Positions 48,101 to 57,917 of a stretch of 64,000 nucleotides of DNA are shown in pieces. Origin of the DNA: Marchantia polymorpha subsp. ruderalis (taxonomy: Eukaryota; Streptophyta; Marchantiopsida; Marchantiales; Marchantiaceae); NCBI GenBank assembly GCA_037833965.1, contig AP031352.1:3948501-4012500 (forward strand). Reading direction: 5' to 3'. The notes beneath the pieces were generated by a model. That model made no database searches and was not told the origin of the DNA. It was given only the letters and a program-made list of their open reading frames with translations. The position numbers and the translations under genes were made by a program. The first letter of the stretch is position 1, and each line of letters starts with the position of its first letter.

Positions 48101-48884
48101 TACCACATGATTAACAGAAAATACTGAATGAAATTCGGACTTTTGCTCACAACAAAAGCTCAGATAAAACACCTATCTCACCCTATGCCTCATACTCGAT
48201 GGTAAGAATTAAGCCACCTTTGAAAACTCGACGCCGAGAACCCTTGCGCTTACTCTCACGATCTTCAGCAACTTCGAGGGCTTCATCTGCCCATGCTTCC
48301 TCAAACACTCGAGTGGAAGCCAGGTATCTTAACCAGATTGGCCCCACTATTCCACAAATTAAGGGAGTTACGTCGAACTCCTTCACTAAAGCCTCGCACT
48401 GAAGAAACAAAATTTTCTGAATGCCCTCGACATAGGACTTTCTAATACTATTGGACAACGTTTCTTTATCTATTGGCTGCTGTCTCTGTGACTTCTGTGA
48501 AGCCAGACCGAATTGAGAGCTTAGCAGTTGGGAAGCCTGAGAAGGCCCAGCTCCGGATCCCGCTCCAGATCCAATCCCATAGACAGATCCGTACACATCA
48601 CCAAGAGGAGACTGACTTGCGAGTCCAGGAGGCGGTTGGGAAATGAATGCTTGTGATCCTGCGAAAATCTCCGGTGGAATCTGTGACTTTACTTGTTCCT
48701 CATTCTGAGATGCTCCCACTCGAGTCTCTCTTACGAATCGAGCAGTGAAGACATGAGCATCATCATTATCAAAGGCCTCCTCGATGTAATTCTCATTCTG
48801 GGCACCACAGCTTTGGCAAAAGTAAGAACCATCCACTCCAGTTGTCATGTCTGCGCTGCCGCAGACCTGACACCATGATGACAT
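45110..48884 (-). CDS. TAF1B: TAF1B/Rrn7-like RNA polymerase I initiation factor
   Basis: TFIIB-related core factor for rRNA gene transcription by RNA polymerase I in the nucleolus. Five minus-strand exons, 48884-48218, 47958-47600, 47330-46694, 46243-46110 and 45934-45110, keep phase across every junction and give 873 residues. The N-terminus carries the zinc ribbon C5-x2-C8 and C23-x2-C26 (WCQVCG and FCQSCG). A Ser/Gly/Gln-rich linker follows (about 70-140), then the first cyclin-like fold (SIRKSYVEGIQKILFLQCEALVKEF, in part). After a Lys/Arg-rich stretch comes the second helical region (LSITLAFCYLACYIARESVFPTDI, in part, through LPVEKLSVYTHRIYEWY). The C-terminal third is charged and less typical. 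The layout fits the plant Rrn7/TAF1B group, though the sequence identity is from memory. The start ATG sits three codons before the first zinc-ligand pair. Confidence 0.85.
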
Positions 48885-50200
48885 GTCTCTTGAGTTTTCG
48901 GCCTAACTGGCCCTCTGTCCGACTCAACCTTCAAGCGGATCCAAAAAAATTTCTTGAGAGACGCCTCATCCGATATCAGTGTCGTCTATGATGCTGTCGA
49001 CTGCAATCAGCGTTGGTGCCACAGAACATAAACATGTTCAAGTGAGTCAAATATGTTGTAGAGGAGATTTGATGAACTCAGTATTTCAGACAAAGCTATA
49101 GGGCTGCATTTCCTCTTTCCCTTCCAAATTATGCTGGCCTCCTTTTTCAAGACACTAGTTACATCACCGGATGGGTTCATAAAAGAACTACCTCGCAAAA
49201 TTGAAACCAACAGTGTCTTCGCTAATAACACGAATACAGAGAGGCTAAATGACTCGGGAAGAATGGAGTTCGATACAGAGGATGAGGCAACTACAAGACC
49301 TCAGCTGGAGAAGAAACAGGAATGCGACTGAATTCTGTAGAATTAAACGACTCACCTATTTCTATTTACACAGTCCCTCGCAATGTACACACCAAGACAC
49401 GAGCATTGTCTAGCTCATATAACAGTCGCCCGCCATGGGGCTCACTTCAGTTCTACATTGGTTCTAAAGAAGGTGGCATTCTCGCAAGTGAATGCATATG
49501 AGTTGAGAAATCCCGTAGTTAAATTCAGGTTGTCACTACAAAGTAGACCTCGACTTGATTTCGTAAGAAATCCATAATCCGGAAAGTTGAGAACGCAAAC
49601 GTAGTGACTGCATAGAAAGCGACTCCAAATTGTCAAAGAAAATATGTTTGTAAGTGAGAAGAATGTCTGATGATACTGACCTCAATTTAACCCCGGTGGG
49701 TTCAAAGCCTTGAAATTGATCCGTCCTGTCGACCTTCTTCAACACACCATCATCCTTCTCAAAGTTCAGTTTCTGAAGGACCACCAGAAATTGTTCAATG
49801 TACAGTTCAAGAATTGAAACCTGCACTGAACTTTACGTAGCGTGAAAGCAGTACATTTATACATTTTGTACATCGTAAGTCCTACAAATCTTCCTCCTAT
49901 TTCTAATTTAACTTGAAGGGATCATAAATGTCTGCCACCACGTTCTTCACAAACCCTAAACCCTTCAAAAACCCCTAGAGTAGCAGAGTACGATATCGCC
50001 CTTTGCCTTTGCTTTTACACAGTCGGGTACAACCACTACAAATCTACGCCGGGCCCGTCGTTACACGCACGATGAGCTGAAGCAAACATCTCTGGTCGTC
50101 CTTAGATTCCGATTCAACTGTTATAAACCTTCTCGACTTTCCTAAATTGGCCTGGTCGCAGGGTGTCCAAGCACGAAATGGTTCAAGTTTCTAAACAAGC
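48885..50200. other. Upstream region of the TAF1B-like gene, with a possible minus-strand exon pair
   Basis: A plant telo-box (AAACCCTAAACCC) lies at 49951-49963. On the minus strand, an acceptor near 49808 opens a frame (VSILELYIEQFLVVLQKLNF and onward) to a GTCAGT donor near 49682. It can join in phase at an acceptor near 49594 to a second frame ending at 49442. The total is about 90 residues with no recognised family and no initiator exon, so I leave it as a candidate only. Confidence 0.35.
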
Positions 50201-50511
50201 ATGACGCTTGAAGAGTATGTCGCAGAGCAACTGCCAGCTGATCTTCTGAAAGTCTCTGACATCCATGTGAGTACTTGAACTTACACAGTATCCCACAGTT
50301 CTGGTCAAGTCGATAACGAAGAAGTTGCACAGTAACATTGTGTCGACAGATTCCATTTCTAATCACGCAGGTCGCTTCCTCCCGGTCGAAACTGGATTTG
50401 ATTTGTCTTCGTTTCGGGCTACCGAGTGCCTGTCCAAAACCCAATGTCCTTGTGATTCTTGTAACCCCCGAATTCCCCGTAGGAAAGCATACTCCAAGCG
50501 CATGCATGTGA
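50201..50511 (+). CDS. Possible small two-exon gene, unknown product
   Basis: Exon 50201-50266 begins with ATG and encodes MTLEEYVAEQLPADLLKVSD plus two residues, ending at a strong GTGAGT donor. An acceptor at 50341-50349 leads to 50350-50511 in the same phase, adding 53 residues (IPFLITQVASSRSKLDLICL, then VLVILVTPEFPVGKHTPSACM at the end), for a total of 75. The first exon looks like a genuine amphipathic N-terminus and the second is Val/Ile-rich. I recognise no family. It could equally be the 5' remnant of a longer gene. Confidence 0.35.
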
Positions 50512-52148
50512 GGTCCCGAAAAAGGCACGGGAGGTAGGGATTAATCAGGTCCACAGCCGTCGAAGGTGCCCCCCTTGCACTGACATGAAAGTTTGGGACA
50601 GATTTGCTTCAGATTCAGTACATGATGTTGGTAGGATGTCTGGTTTCATAACCATCTTTCTGCTATTTGTTCACAACTATTTCATGCTACACATGATCCA
50701 TCTCTAAGGCAGTAAACCCACAGCCAATGAGCCGAAATGACGCTCCTTGACACGAGGAATCCTACAGCTCCCAGAGCGCTGCATGCATAGCACCCAGTTT
50801 CTGCATACCACGCCTATCGCTAAAAGAGATACATAACATTTTATACAACACCTTACAATCCCTCGACTCCACTAAGTTGCACCGCACAGACATGGGATGC
50901 ACTCTTTCGATCAAGCCACTTTCATGATCATTTAATGGCCCCATATTCACGAGTGGATTTCTCCACAAACCTCCTTCTTTTGTTATGAAATGACTGTTAT
51001 AGAAAATTTGACAACATCAGTTTTTTATGATAACAAGATAAAGCTATCTCCACAGTTGTTGTTGTTGGTATGACTATAATATATCAGGTTAGAAGTACCT
51101 GATCACATTATAATGTCGCTGAAAACCCACGGATAGTAACTGAGATCACAACCACACGAGTCATCTTCAGTCCGAGTAATCTATGCAACTACTTGACATA
51201 CATTCACTTCAGAGATTGATTTCTCTGACACAAATATTGATTCAGCAAGTACTATGTACAAAGACCAAATAAAAATACTACACACAAATTGTTGACACCG
51301 TGGCTTCTCTTGTCTATCATCATGAATGTACATACACATACATCCGCTATGATGAACATGTAAATATAGATACAACCGAAAAGCTCAAACTCTCTCAATG
51401 TGGACAAATAGCATAGCTCAGAATTGATCTTTGACTTTAGATCGGAAATTTAATAGATGCCATATTGACGTGAGTGACTGAAAAGGATGGTTTCATGAAG
51501 TTATAAAACTGATATTTTTTATCTAATCTTTAGTTCTAAAAATAAAAGTGAACAGATTAGTAGAAAAATTGAACATAGAAATCAAAAATCTATGAAAGAT
51601 AAAACCGTTGCAATCAGTGAAAGATAAAAATAAAATAATTAGTGAAAAAAAACAGCGAGCTATTTTCATTCACTACATACAGTGATGATTATTGTATGAT
51701 AAAACCAAAAAATTTCTAAAATGATTTTGAGTTTAAATTATGCAACAAAAAAAATTCTCTAGTTTTTGAAACTGAATTTTTTGTTGGTTGATAGAACCAA
51801 GTCACGCTGTTCAACCAAAAAAAAGTTCATATTATGCATATTTGATTTTTTATAACGGGAACATATGTGCAAAAATTTCATTAAAAAGATCTAAAAGGAG
51901 TTTATTTAATATTGAAAAAAATTAGAGTTTTCAGATCAGATTTATTTTATGATTAAATTCTTAGTTCTCATATTATTTTAGAATTATTAGTACAACGTAC
52001 ATATATATTAATTTACAGCAATGATGTTTTTTTGAAATATACATGTATTCATTGAAATAAATCATGTAAATATCTTTTTTCACTTTTCTACGCTTGTACT
52101 ACCGTGGTTAGATTTGGGTGGAGCATAGTTAACAACAGATTTGAATTA
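50512..52148. other. Intergenic, increasingly AT-rich
   Basis: No ORF of interest. After about 51400 the sequence is very AT-rich and runs into the copia-like element. Confidence 0.55.
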
Positions 52149-52375
52149 TGTACGTTTAAATTCCAAGAGAGACACAACGACAAAGAAATAACATGATTCA
52201 TCCCTTGGAAGAGTGCTACATCTATCCAAATGTCTCAGCATTTTACTCCAGGTCTTGTGAGAAAGACTCCATGTATAGGGCGAACCCCGAGGTATTTATC
52301 CCTAGTCCAGAGGACTGTTCTAGCTATAAATAGCTAGGATCTAAGGTTATTACTTAATTGGAGTTAACCACAACA
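52149..52375 (-). repeat. 3' LTR of the copia-type element
   Basis: It aligns throughout with the repeat at 54546-54771; shared blocks include GGTTAACTCCA, ATGGAGTCTTTCT and TTATTTCTTTG. On the plus strand it starts TGTACGT and ends CAACA. The many differences from its partner imply an old insertion. Confidence 0.85.
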
Positions 52376-52376
52376 A

Positions 52377-52387
52377 TCTCCCCCTTA
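52377..52387 (-). other. Polypurine tract
   Basis: A purine run (AAGGGGGAGA on the minus strand) immediately upstream of the 3' LTR, as expected for plus-strand DNA priming. Confidence 0.85.
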
Positions 52388-52729
52388 ACTCACGTTAAGG
52401 AACGGTAAGCTCTATGAAATATATTATTACTTCGTGGTAAGTTGTAGATAGAAAACTAACATAAGGCACCCTCTTCACACAAGAGTTTAAATTGAACTAA
52501 GCCGTATTCATAACATGCCATAGTAGTAACATAAAGAGTTAACTAAAAACAAGCTAGCATTGAGATAAAAGAAATCTCGTAACTTATATAATTACTCCGC
52601 GAGAAGCTCTAGAAAGAAACCTAATACAAGGCTACTTTTTACACGAAAGTTAACTATAAGTAAGCCGTAACTATCACATGATAGAGTAAATAAATAAAAA
52701 AATAATTGGAGATACTATGTTAGCAAACT

Positions 52730-52888
52730 TTACCCACGATTCCCATGCACAATTTGCATTGTAGCACAGTGTCGTCTGAAACTCTTCAAAATAATAACTT
52801 TGGTCAACATATCAGCTGAATTGAGTTTATTGTTAATCTTGATTAGCTCAATCATCACCTCAAGAACTCTACCAGTACCGGTGCTCAT
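52730..52888 (-). pseudogene. Remnant of copia pol, RNase H C-terminal tail
   Basis: The minus strand reads ELIKINNKLNSADMLTKV and then a stretch ending KSFRRHCATMQIVHGNRG and a stop. This matches the usual copia ending, with N-(P/S)-ADMLTK followed by a basic, Cys-containing tail. Upstream, similarity is lost within about 50 bases, so the rest of pol has been deleted or replaced. It sits in the proper order relative to the 3' LTR. Confidence 0.75.
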
Positions 52889-53559
52889 TCTTGATCAATA
52901 ATCACATAATGATCAAACTCCATCACATCCATAGTCGTGAGCAGAAATTTTCACTTGTCAATAAAAAGATTATGAAAAAAAATAAAATCTTCTCCTGTTT
53001 GAATTAACTAGGCTCATTGAAAACACACACACCTTTTTTTAATGATATGGGTTCATTGAAAGACACACATCTTTGAGCAAGAGCTTAAAATCTACTCGCT
53101 CTCATCCCTAACGATCTTTCACCATTGTCCGCAACTAACTGTCAACCGTGACTATCCCTCACCGTTGTCCGCGACTAACTACGGCTTACAACCTCCGGGC
53201 TGACTCTCACTTAGGTTTAACTCAGATGGCTTTGCGGTAGCGCATCATGGTTCTAGAAGACTAGGATTCATCCTCACACTCATATCCCAAACATATTCTC
53301 TCACAAACTCTCCATGTATCACTCTAACTCACACACAAACTCTTCTCACATCACTCTATTCACATAAACTCAAACACACGTCGATACTCCAAGATGCTCA
53401 AAAACTTCACTTCTTCATTCCGGAAACAAGTACTCACACATGACTCTTCAAACTTGCTTTAGAGGTGCTACTCTACCTTTCTATTTATACTACTTGAGAA
53501 ATTACCATAGTAACATGTGGTAATTTCTCCTAACGTACTTTTACCTAGGTAAATTTGAA

Positions 53560-53955
53560 TAATCCACAATACTTGGCAACATGCCATTGATCTAGCTAAA
53601 GTTTCTAGAAGTTTCCGGAATCCAAGGTTGAGGTGGCGACATGTCATTGGATGCTTTGAAACTTCTACAAGTTTCTTAGCCACTAAGTTAACATTAGACT
53701 TAGTCTTGCCAATCATCTTTCATACATTTGGTCAAACCAATCAAATCCAAGCTTCTAGTCAAATATCTAATCCATTGGAATCTAGACCTTTGGAAAAAAC
53801 AAAATAGAAGTGCTCACTCCTTTTAAAAGACAAAATAGAAGTGTTCACTTCACTCTTCTAGAACTCCGCTAAATATTCCGCCAACTATAGACATTGTAGT
53901 TAAACTTAGTCATGACTAGATAAATTTAGTTATAACTAACTACTTTAGTCATAAC
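53560..53955. repeat. Imperfect local duplications inside the element
   Basis: Near 53570-53690 a block with CATGYCATTG...AAACTTCTACAAGTTTC is present twice. Near 53796-53846 ACAAAATAGAAGTGYTCACT occurs twice. Near 53900-53955 the unit TTTAGTYATAACTA is repeated about three times. Confidence 0.6.
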
Positions 53956-54039
53956 TAGCTAGATTTAGCTATACCTTGGCTAATCATCCTTTGACTTCAC
54001 TTGACCACTTCTAGGACTTAGTACATATGTGTAACACCC

Positions 54040-54475
54040 GGTCTTACAGGCCGCAATAACAATCACCCGTGACTATTGTTCACCATCGCCCACAACTAAA
54101 TATTGCTTGCGATTAGCCGTTACTGTCACCTGCGAGTGAATACGCTCGCGATTTACATCGCCCGCGATTGACCGATATCATCGTCCGCGACTAACAAACA
54201 TCCATGACAATCTCTCATAGTTGCTCGCGACTCAGTGCGTTTGCGAGCTTCGCCTGCAACAAACGTTGCACGTGACTGTTGTTCGCAACTTATTATCGCT
54301 CGCAACAATTGCCCACAACTATCTTTCACCGTCACCCGCGATTTACCGCGTCTTGTTGTCTTGTTGTCGCGTCTTACAGTCGCCTTGTTGCGACCGCGGC
54401 TCATCGTCGCCCACGATTTATTGTGTCCATGACTGTTGCCTGCAACCATACAAAGCCCGCGACATTATTTCATAA
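54040..54475. repeat. Degenerate short-period CGAC/CGCGAC repeat tract
   Basis: About 435 bp built from variants of CGTCGCCCGCGACT alternating with ATTG/TTGTT spacers, with an irregular period of about 18-25 bp. The theme also occurs at about 53110-53185. It is much richer in GC than the rest of the element. Confidence 0.7.
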
Positions 54476-54531
54476 ACATGAAATAACTTTGATTGTGAGC
54501 AGACCTATCATAAATTCTGAATAAAAAACCG

Positions 54532-54543
54532 GCTCTGATACCA
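54532..54543 (-). other. Primer-binding site, initiator tRNA-Met type
   Basis: TGGTATCAGAGC on the minus strand is the standard Ty1/copia PBS. It lies three bases past the 5' LTR end and fixes the orientation of the element. Confidence 0.9.
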
Positions 54544-54545
54544 AT

Positions 54546-54771
54546 TTTACGTGTAAAACCTTAGAGAGACACAACAACAAAGAAATAACGTGGTTCAATC
54601 TCAAGAAGAGGGCTACGTCCACCCAGAATTCTTAGCACTTTACTCCAGGTTTTGTCAGAAAGACTCCATGTACAAGGTGAAACCCAAGGTATTTATTCTC
54701 AGTCTAGACAACCATCCTAGCTACTAATAGCTAGGTCCAAATTTACTCCTTAACTGGAGTTAACCTCAACA
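54546..54771 (-). repeat. 5' LTR of the copia-type element
   Basis: It is the partner of 52149-52375. On the minus strand it begins TGTTGAGGTTAACTCC and is followed at once by the primer-binding site. Its last bases are AAA where CA is expected, probably a point change. Confidence 0.83.
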
Positions 54772-57482
54772 AATAATATCAAACCAGCTGATGCTTTTGG
54801 GTTTGTAGATGTTGAGTTTCATTTCTCGCACTCCGTTCAATATCCTTGTCTTTCAATAAAAACGCGTTATGGTTTTTAATTACATAGTAGTATGGATGAT
54901 AGATAAACAAGCTTAAAAGATTTTATGAATTTTTTGTCTGCTCCAAATTTTTCCGATTATATGCTTTTTATACGTTCTGAAGATAATTCTAATATCTATA
55001 ATTTTCAACTTAAAAATAAATTTATAATTTTTTATAGTCCTTCCATTTATAAAAAAATACTGACATTTTAAAAATTATTTCTAATTACAAATATCTTAAA
55101 ATATTTTATATCGATTTTGAACCTATTCAGAGATTATATGAACTTAATTTCAAAAAAATTTCTATGAATAATTTTTTTTTATCAATTATTAATGATATTC
55201 TCTTATTTTTAATATAATTTTTTGATATTTTACTGATTGATATATTATTTGATTATATATTATCAAACATATCCAATTTATTCTTGAAGTTTCAAGAAAT
55301 ATGCAATTTATGCCTATATTGCAATAGATATAACTAAATTTATGTAAAGTTATAATATTTTTTTCAAATTTTTTTTATTCTTACACTATAATTTAAAAAA
55401 TAAAATTCTAAGTGAATGTGGAATTCTTTTATTATTCTCATGATATCTTAAATTAAAATAAAACCAGTTTTCTTGATTTTTTTATTTCATGATAAAATAT
55501 CATAATTATCTTTGATCACAAATTTTTTTTTTTTTAAGACTTATCTTTCCTATCAAACACTCAATTTGAGATTAATAATTGATCATATCATTTTAATTTT
55601 TTTTACTGTTTTTAGATTCACAGTGGGTTCATAGTACAATTGAAAAGAGTCGTAGAGATTTGATAGAATGAATTATTGGCTTTGAAGAACAAACAAAATG
55701 TCCTACATATAAATTTTTGGATCTCATGCAAAATAAAGAGCTCAAAAAATCGAGAGTTCTTGAGTAGATTATGGAATTTACAGTACATACTTATTGTTTT
55801 ACTTCTGATTATTGGTGAAATCTAATGGCAGTATAGGTTAATTTAGCTAAAATACTTAATGTAAACTAGATTGCATTAAATATTTTTGTTATCCACATCC
55901 AATAGTGCCCCTATCATTTTTTTATGAGTACGTGGATTGAGTCTGAGTCTTGGTCAGAAGTCATTTTAGAGATCGTGGAAATGGTCAATATACATGGATA
56001 AGTTGGGTCACTTCTCAATTCTAAACCGAGATATTGCATCATCCCTCCTCTTGGATTGATTGAGGGGTAAACTCACATGTAATCAAGGTTCATATATTTT
56101 GCAATGCAGTAGAATTCTATCAGAGTCATATCTGGTTTGGAATGCTCTGCTGTCATAAATAAAAATTTAAAATAGTGAACATGGAAGCATTTGATTAAAC
56201 AATTTTGTTCAAGTGGAGATCAGAGAAAAAATAACAAGATCTACAAGCAGGAAAGAGGTCAAGGCTGATCCATCTAGTTTTGAAAAATATGAAAATAGAC
56301 ATTTTTTTTTTCACTTTAGTGAGAAAATGTAACAATTTGTAAATTATAATTTAGCCATCAAATTTGTTATCCATTTGATCATTTTTCTATCGTAGACTAT
56401 GTGTATACTTTGTTTTATTTAGAAAATTAATTTTTGCAATCAATTTCATATGATCCAAGTTAGTTAACAATTTTTGGGGTGTATGAAGAGACTTTTAACT
56501 TTGATGGGTTGCATGGGTACATGTTTAATAATCAGGATGAACAAGAACAGTTGATTTCATTTGAAACAAATTATTCGATAATTCTTGTGATGCACGAAAA
56601 GTTTCAGAATTAAGCACAATTTTATTATGATGACAATAAACCAGGTTATGTTGGTTTTCAACGTAAAATTCTCATGCTTTACTCCTTTTGTTGATTTATA
56701 TCATTCATTTGTAACGCAATCACTAGGGTATGGGTACAAGAGGCAACCACAAGAAGTCACTTGCTAATCTATTTTCTGCTCGCGACTCACAGTTGAGAAA
56801 GAACTCACAGTTGGGTGCATGAGTTGGATATATCGGTTACAAAAATAACGGCCACAGTTGCCCCGGATGCGTACAGCGTTTCCATTCATCGGGGCATACT
56901 TCCTGAAGGCGGAGCTCGAAGAAGCCGCCGCCGCCGCTCCTCTTGCTCGACAGTCGTTACAAGTCGAGTTCCGATGGCCTCTTGGCTTCGCGGGTCCAGC
57001 CACTCAGCCGTCATCGGTCAACTTCGAAATCTAAATAATTCAGCGGTCGAGCTGCAACCCTTCGTCCGCGTCATTCGAAGTTCAGTGCCACGAGCCTCGG
57101 ATCGGAGGACAGTCTGCCGAGACTTCTTCTGATAGGCAGGCAGCTCGACCTCGCTCCTCTGTCTGTCTAGTGCTCGGATTTCTCGTCCTCTGTTGTCGGT
57201 CGGTGGGGCTTTCCCGCATCATTTCTCGTCGAGCAGAATTTGGTCAAGTTCACTTCAGAAACTCCTGATACGGGAGACGGCCATTCACTTTGAACGAGCT
57301 GGACTTGGAGAGTGTGCGTCAAGAATGGGAAGTTAAGGATAGCTGCATCGGAAGGTTGTGACGTGGAAGTAGAGCTGTGATTGTTTGAAGTATGAAGAAA
57401 TGTTTTGAAGAAGTTGTCTGATTACACCGTCGTCGAAGGTTTGTGATCTTGATCTGTAGCCATTATCAGTCAAGTACTGGCG
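54772..57482. other. AT-rich spacer, then promoter and leader of the S-protein homologue
   Basis: 54.8-56.7 kb is extremely AT-rich with no ORF. From about 56780 the sequence becomes GC-richer. 56.8-57.48 kb is probably the promoter and 5' UTR of the gene at 57483, and the ORFs there (56815-57132 plus, 56764-57003 minus) overlap and look non-coding. Confidence 0.55.
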
Positions 57483-57917
57483 ATGGAGGTCAGTAAATTC
57501 TTCGCGCTTTTGGTGCTTATAGCGTGTTCAAAGGCAGATGCAAGATTACAAGAAGGTTACGGAAGGTTTGAAATCAAGAATACGATGCCTGAAAGGAGCC
57601 CTGATAGTGTTGGAGTTCGGTGCAAGAGGCCAGGTCTTGACTTGCAGGAAGTGGTATTGTACCCATCTGATGTTCTTCTTCACGATTTCTATGCGGATGA
57701 GCGAGTGAGCGACGGCTGGAGTTGTGACTTTAATTGGTATGACGGCACTTTGAGTGCGGTCAAAATGGCACAAGAGTTTTTGGTGTGGAATAAGAATGGA
57801 TCATCACCGTACCTTGAGAGCTGCGATCGTTGTCGGTGGAAAGTTCGTGAGTCTGGATTTTACTTGTACAAAGATTCCAAGACTTGGACTCTCGTATTCA
57901 AATGGAATGAGATATAG
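57483..57917 (+). CDS. Secreted S-protein homologue (plant self-incompatibility S1 family)
   Basis: Small secreted protein of the plant S1/SPH family. Poppy PrsS members are self-incompatibility ligands, while most homologues have unknown, probably signalling, roles. It is a single exon of 144 residues. Residues 1-20 form a signal peptide (MEVSKFFALLVLIACSKADA). The mature part has the expected pattern: a strand with VGVRCKRPGLDLQE, the turn LLHDFYADE, GWSCDFNW, and then SCDRCRWKVRESGFYLY before the final strand TLVFKWNEI. Cysteines at 47, 81, 114 and 117 correspond to the family's usual disulphide positions. The length fits the family. No self-incompatibility role is implied for this plant. 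Confidence 0.85.
   Translation: MEVSKFFALLVLIACSKADARLQEGYGRFEIKNTMPERSPDSVGVRCKRPGLDLQEVVLYPSDVLLHDFYADERVSDGWSCDFNWYDGTLSAVKMAQEFLVWNKNGSSPYLESCDRCRWKVRESGFYLYKDSKTWTLVFKWNEI

Larger units (their letters stand above)
52149..54771 (-). mobile_element. Old Ty1/copia-type LTR retroelement, internally rearranged
   Basis: Two diverged direct repeats of about 227 bp flank a 2.17-kb interior. Read on the minus strand, both LTRs begin TGTTG; one ends in ACA and the other in a mutated AAA. The primer-binding site TGGTATCAGAGC (54543-54532), the typical complement of initiator tRNA-Met, sits three bases inside the 5' LTR. A polypurine tract (AAGGGGGAGAT) abuts the 3' LTR. Possible 5-bp flanks differ at one position (AATTA and AATAA on the plus strand). 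The interior has no intact gag-pol, only the end of pol. It is too short for an autonomous element and is filled with degenerate short repeats. Confidence 0.85.

Noticed and set aside
53100-54475. CRISPR-like appearance of regularly spaced short repeats
   Set aside because: Units are highly variable and spacing is irregular, and the context is a plant nuclear retroelement.
54153-54524. ORFs of 81-98 codons on both strands within the copia interior
   Set aside because: They are products of the degenerate CGAC-type repeat, which stays open by composition; they are not genes.
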